Positions 60,279-64,000 of a stretch of 64,000 nucleotides of DNA are shown here, piece by piece. Each line of letters begins with the position of its first letter. Within the stretch, counting starts at the first letter, position 1. The notes under the pieces were generated by a model that saw nothing but the letters and a program-made list of their open reading frames with translations, had not been told where the DNA came from and did no database searches. The stretch is taken from NCBI GenBank assembly GCA_013398295.1, contig VZSF01007818.1, positions 65,180 to 129,179 on the forward strand. Reading direction: 5' to 3'. The translations under genes were made by a program, and so were the position numbers. Source of the DNA: Chionis minor (lineage: Eukaryota > Chordata > Aves > Charadriiformes > Chionididae).

Positions 60279-61065
60279 CTGTGGAATAAAAACAAAGAAT
60301 AAAGACATAAATTGAAGAACTAATGAAAACAAAAGGATGCTGGACCTGAGCGATGTTTCCCTGTTGGTGAGGGGTTTTCCCATATACAATTTATTTTGAA
60401 TTTTAATAATCCATTCATCATAGACTTGCCTTTCTTTTCTTACTAAGTTGTTTCTCTTTTCCCTGCATGGAAAAAGAAAGTACTTCTCAAGATTTTGCTT
60501 CTGAAATTGCGACCCCAAAAGAAAAACCCAAGTTCAAAGCCCTTGGTTCTACAACCTATCAGCTATTTGAAGGGTACATGGTCTTCTTTGCTTCTCCCCT
60601 CCATTCCCAAACCACATCATCATTTGTTTTGAAATAGAGAAACGTAATTATTGTCTCCAAGAAATGTAACACAGAATAATGGCCATCAAATCTAGTCCTA
60701 AAGGGCTTCCTGAGTAATTCTTCCTGGTTACTCACCGTCTACCTTCAATTCCATGTCAAAAATGCACAAGAATATCTCTTTGCATAGCACAGGGCTCTTT
60801 TCTCTGTCACAGGTTACAAGTAGGAACACTCCATTACCTTGCTTAGTATTTGTGTTGGAAATACTCAGAAGCACTAGCCAGTTTTGGCAAAAGACCAATT
60901 TGCAAAGTTTATTGCAACTGAAGTGCATTGTGGACACAAGAGAGCCCATCAAGACAGCAGAAAACAAAAACAAGTAATTAAGCTGAACACCACTAGACTT
61001 CCACCTTTATACAGCTACTTTTTTGCTCCCCTTTGCCTAGGTCCCTCTACGAATCAACAAGACAA

Positions 61066-61088
61066 ACACACACACACACACCCCCCCT
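61066..61088. repeat. (AC)8 microsatellite with C-run
   Basis: A perfect AC dinucleotide run directly followed by about seven C residues. Confidence 0.9.
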
Positions 61089-61773
61089 CCAGTTAAAAAG
61101 TAGTAGCTGATGCACTACTGTAGACTTAGTCCTTTAGAGATGGCATCCCCTGCCAGGCTATTTAATAAAGTAATAGAAGCAAATAGCGCACAAGATTCTT
61201 AAATCCACAAGCTTAATAAAGAAAGTCCCTCTCTCTGAACACGGCTTGTCAGCTACCTAGCTGTAACATTTCAAATTAAGGCCTGGAAACAGCATTTGCG
61301 TTTCCAGGAAAAACACTTCTGTCAGTTATTGAAAGTCCCCATGATTGGTACGAAAGCACAGGCAGCAAAACATACTCCAGTTTTTCTTATCACATCTTCA
61401 AAAAGCAGAATATAAAGAGTAAAAGAAAAGCATCGTAGACCCTATCACCTTAAACATAAAGAGAGTCCAGGAAAGGAGACTGCTCAACAGAACTTGGTCC
61501 TATCCCTCTTACCTCCTGCAAAACACGTGTTGGGGAAAACACCGCAATGACAAAGAAGGGGGGGAGGGGGTGGGAAGAAGTCTGCAGTTTAAGTCAATCT
61601 CCTACCACAGTCCAAAGGAAAAGTAACTGTGACTGCTGCTACATGCAGCAATGCTGCAAGAGATTTATAGTTCACATTTCAGGTAGCTGCATGAGTAATT
61701 ACTCCACAAGCATCAGCCCACCCAGAGGCCAACCAGGGAATCTGCCAAGGAGGGCTGTCAAAAGTAAGAATCA

Positions 61774-61821
61774 ATTTGCATAAATTTAATTAAATGGCAC
61801 ACTTTCAAATGTCATGCAAAT
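61774..61821. promoter_or_regulatory. Inverted pair of POU octamers with a homeodomain core
   Basis: Perfect ATTTGCAT at 61774-61781 and perfect ATGCAAAT at 61814-61821 lie in opposite orientation, 32 bp apart. A TTTAATTAAA homeodomain-type core lies between them. There is no coding potential. Octamer pairs of this kind are known in POU-factor-bound enhancers. Function here is inference. Confidence 0.35.
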
Positions 61822-62359
61822 CTGAAATGCACAACACAAGAAAGATAGCAAACCTAGTTAAGGATGGAGAAGAACAAATGGCAGGCTTGTAGTAGCTCAG
61901 CGGTTATATTTATGCCCTAAAGGGGCCTGGGATCTTTGCTCTGACTTAAAGTTCTCAAGAGCTATATCTTAATAATGGAGTAATTTAGGGAAGACATTCT
62001 TTGGCAAGACACATGAACCTACACTTTTGAAAACCAGCATAGTTCTCCAGACTCTTGGGATGAAGATTCAAAGAATTTAGGTCAATGCTCTCACACCCAG
62101 GACTCCCATACCAAGTTGTTTAAATACACGGCACTTTTCCAAGAAAGCCTGAAGTCTAGTAACCACTAGCACCCTGAGAAGCAATGTTGCCCACTTGTTT
62201 CCTCTTTATAAACATACCTATTTTTAGATGCCAAGCCGAGGGTTTTGGTTTGAAAGTCTAGATCTAGAAAAATGTAAAATGCAAGCCTTACCATCTCACA
62301 GGCCTGCATACAGGTGTCTCTGTAAAAATAGAGATCTATATGAATGCAGAATGATTCAC

Positions 62360-62542
62360 CTTATAAGCTTGCATGAGCATGTGGATGACTCCGGGGGCAC
62401 CATGGCACCAGTGAACCAGTCTGTCAGTTTCATTGCTCAGTGACGATGGATAGTTCCCAGATCTGAATTTTTTGTGACGCACATAGTCAATGCTTGGCTT
62501 CACCAGCTCTGCCAGGGTCTCCTGGTCGACATTTGCAATTGG
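62360..62542 (-). CDS. LANCL2: LANCL2 coding exon with the WCHGAPG zinc-ligand motif
   Basis: This 61-codon exon is phase 0 on both sides, with acceptor tgttttcttcag and donor gtgaat. It reads PIANVDQETLAELVKPSIDY, then VRHKKFRSGNYPSSLSNETD, then RLVHWCHGAPGVIHMLMQAY and K. WCHGAPG is the first conserved LanC motif, and its Cys is a zinc ligand by homology to LANCL1 and NisC. The RHKKFRSGNYPSSLSNETDRLVHW string matches human LANCL2 from memory. With the three downstream exons it gives a continuous 182-residue C-terminal part of a protein of about 450 residues. The remaining N-terminal exons should lie beyond position 64000. Confidence 0.97.
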
Positions 62543-64000
62543 CTGAAGAAAACATTAAAAAAAAAAAAAGAAAAAAAGAAAACACCACCAAAACTATGAA
62601 CAGAAGTAGTAACAAAATGTGTATCACCATTAATTCTATGGTCTATTTTCAAGTATCCTACATATGTGCCCTTGATCCAAATGCTTTGAATCACTTCATA
62701 CAGATTTAATTAATGTCTGCTTACAATACCCTTGTGAAGAGCATTTTTACGGCTACTGTAGAGACAAAGAAATTGGGGCACCAAGTTGTTACCTGTCTTA
62801 CCGGAGGCGACACAGAAAGACTATGGAAGAACTGAGAACAGAATATGGATTTCAAGAGTCCCAGGCCTCTCTTTATACCTTAAAACAGAGACAACACTTG
62901 CAGGAGAAAGATGGTTTTACAGCTGTGTTGCTCATAATACACACTTAAAACACAATGGGTTAAACATTTCATTTTAAAAATAACTAAGGTACAAACCTGT
63001 CCTATTTCCAAATAAACGAAAACAAGTGTATGCAGTGGCATTCCTGGCAAAGGTTTATGAAGGTTAAAGTTTTCCATCATAAAAAAAACCTCCCTGAAGC
63101 TACAGGCTATAAATCTGCATTTCCAATTTCAGAAGCAACAGATACTTCTCCAGGTAGCTAAACATCTTTGTACTGCACACTCATCCTTAGATTGCCCTTC
63201 TGAATCTTCTTTCTCATTTCTTCTATTTAGTTTACATCATTGCCAAAAGGAGAACATATCCATCAACCTGCACGCTCGTGGCAAGTAAAGGTTTAGAAGC
63301 TGAGTATCTGTTGGGTTTGCAGTTGTTCTTTGTTGCCATTCCCTCCTCTACCAGCCCTTTTTACAGTATTTTTATAACAGAGCTCTCTGTTTTTCCTCAG
63401 CCTACACGATTTCTGGAATTCCTGCAAGCTGTGGGAACAACTGCAAAAATTGGAACCTAAAGGAGCTTAATAACTGAGCTTATTTTTTTAAATAACTTGT
63501 CTTTATTGCTGACGCGATGCTGTACAATTTCACTGCTCCCTACAGCACATCTGCATTCAATAGGTGAGCAGGCTGCTACAACTGACAGTCTTAACAGCCA
63601 AACAAAGGAAGATTTTCAATAGCTGCATTTTCAGTAACCTGAAAAAAACCAAAAGCCTCTATTTCATCCCCGCCAGGAAAGCTTTGCCAGACTTCTACCT
63701 ATCAGGTCCCTCAAACAAACTTCGCCTCTGCGCTTTTCTGAGTGGAACAGAAAGCTTCATGCTGCTACACAAGGCAAGCGCAGCCCAACATGGCTGTTCT
63801 TGGGAGGTAAATCCAAGAAGAGCAGAGCTCTTTACACACCTCCTTCTCACCTCGTGTTGAGAAGATCCGAGTACAAGAGAGTTCTCGGGGCAAGCTGCTG
63901 AGGTTGCCAGCACCTACTTCCAACAGCAAAAAAGTAACCTGCAGGTACGTGTCCTGACTCTCTGGCCAAGAGCAATGATATGAAAATAGACATTTTTGCC
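62543..64000 (-). other. LANCL2: LANCL2 intron continuing to window end
   Basis: I searched the minus strand for the expected upstream exon (the AHGMAGIYYMLMQ-type segment) and did not find it. This is therefore intron sequence to the edge of the window. It contains an A-rich run at 62555-62582. No repeat family was recognised. Confidence 0.7.

Larger units (their letters stand above)
60279..62359 (-). other. LANCL2: LANCL2 intron (2.1 kb)
   Basis: The intron lies between AAG/gtgaat and ttattccacag. It holds an (AC)8 microsatellite followed by a C-run, and an inverted pair of POU octamers at 61774-61821, listed separately. No other feature was recognised. Confidence 0.85.

Noticed and set aside
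62880..63080. Minus-strand ORF containing HKPLPGMPLHTLVFVYLEIG, considered as an upstream LANCL2 exon
   Set aside because: It does not match any LANCL2 segment I recall, and the expected HGMAGIYYML motif is absent. It is a chance ORF in an intron.
1..64000. Search for tRNA, rRNA, CRISPR arrays, LTR retroviruses or prokaryotic gene clusters
   Set aside because: None were seen. The sequence has eukaryotic intron/exon structure throughout, and only CR1-type LINE repeats were recognised.

Overview
The window is vertebrate nuclear DNA, almost certainly from a bird. It has intron-rich genes with GT/AG splice sites, long stretches of ordinary non-coding DNA, and several degenerate CR1 LINE copies. 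The CR1 tails, such as the duplicated ATTCTGTG-type octamer read from the minus strand at about 18.95 kb, are typical of avian genomes. I cannot name the species. Nothing prokaryotic is present, and there is no operon, CRISPR array, phage or IS element. Almost all open reading frames of 60 to 180 codons are chance ORFs in introns, UTRs or repeats.

Two protein-coding genes are recognised, both incomplete and arranged tail to tail. VOPP1 runs on the plus strand. Four coding exons are present (23791-23849, 39178-39255, 41325-41461, 45399-45580). They encode 151 residues that run from just after the signal peptide to the stop codon. The first coding exon was not found and probably lies left of the window, so positions 1-23790 are best read as intron 1. 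LANCL2 runs on the minus strand. Its last four coding exons are present (62360-62542, 60102-60278, 56742-56814, 54952-55067) and encode the 182 C-terminal residues, including the LanC-type zinc-ligand motifs. The earlier exons lie right of the window. This VOPP1/LANCL2 convergent order matches the human 7p11.2 neighbourhood.

Layout: 1-23790 is VOPP1 intron 1 with an old CR1, a CpG cluster at 17.1-17.3 kb and simple repeats. 23850-39177 is intron 2, with a 1.3 kb degenerate CR1 at 28.6-30.0 kb and a shorter CR1 ending about 100 bp before exon 3. 39256-45398 holds two further introns. 45581 to about 54060 is the VOPP1 3' UTR and the intergenic space, including a GC/CpG-richer part at 48.6-50.6 kb. 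About 54060-64000 is LANCL2 3' UTR, exons and introns.

By eye the plus strand is G/T-leaning through the VOPP1 side and A/C-leaning through the LANCL2 side, switching near 50.9 kb. This is what transcription-coupled strand asymmetry of two convergent units would give. I found no previously undescribed gene system. The more interesting leads are the CpG cluster at 17.1 kb (possible alternative promoter), the CpG-rich ORF at 49.2 kb, an inverted pair of POU octamers in a LANCL2 intron, and a longer LANCL2 C-terminal tail.
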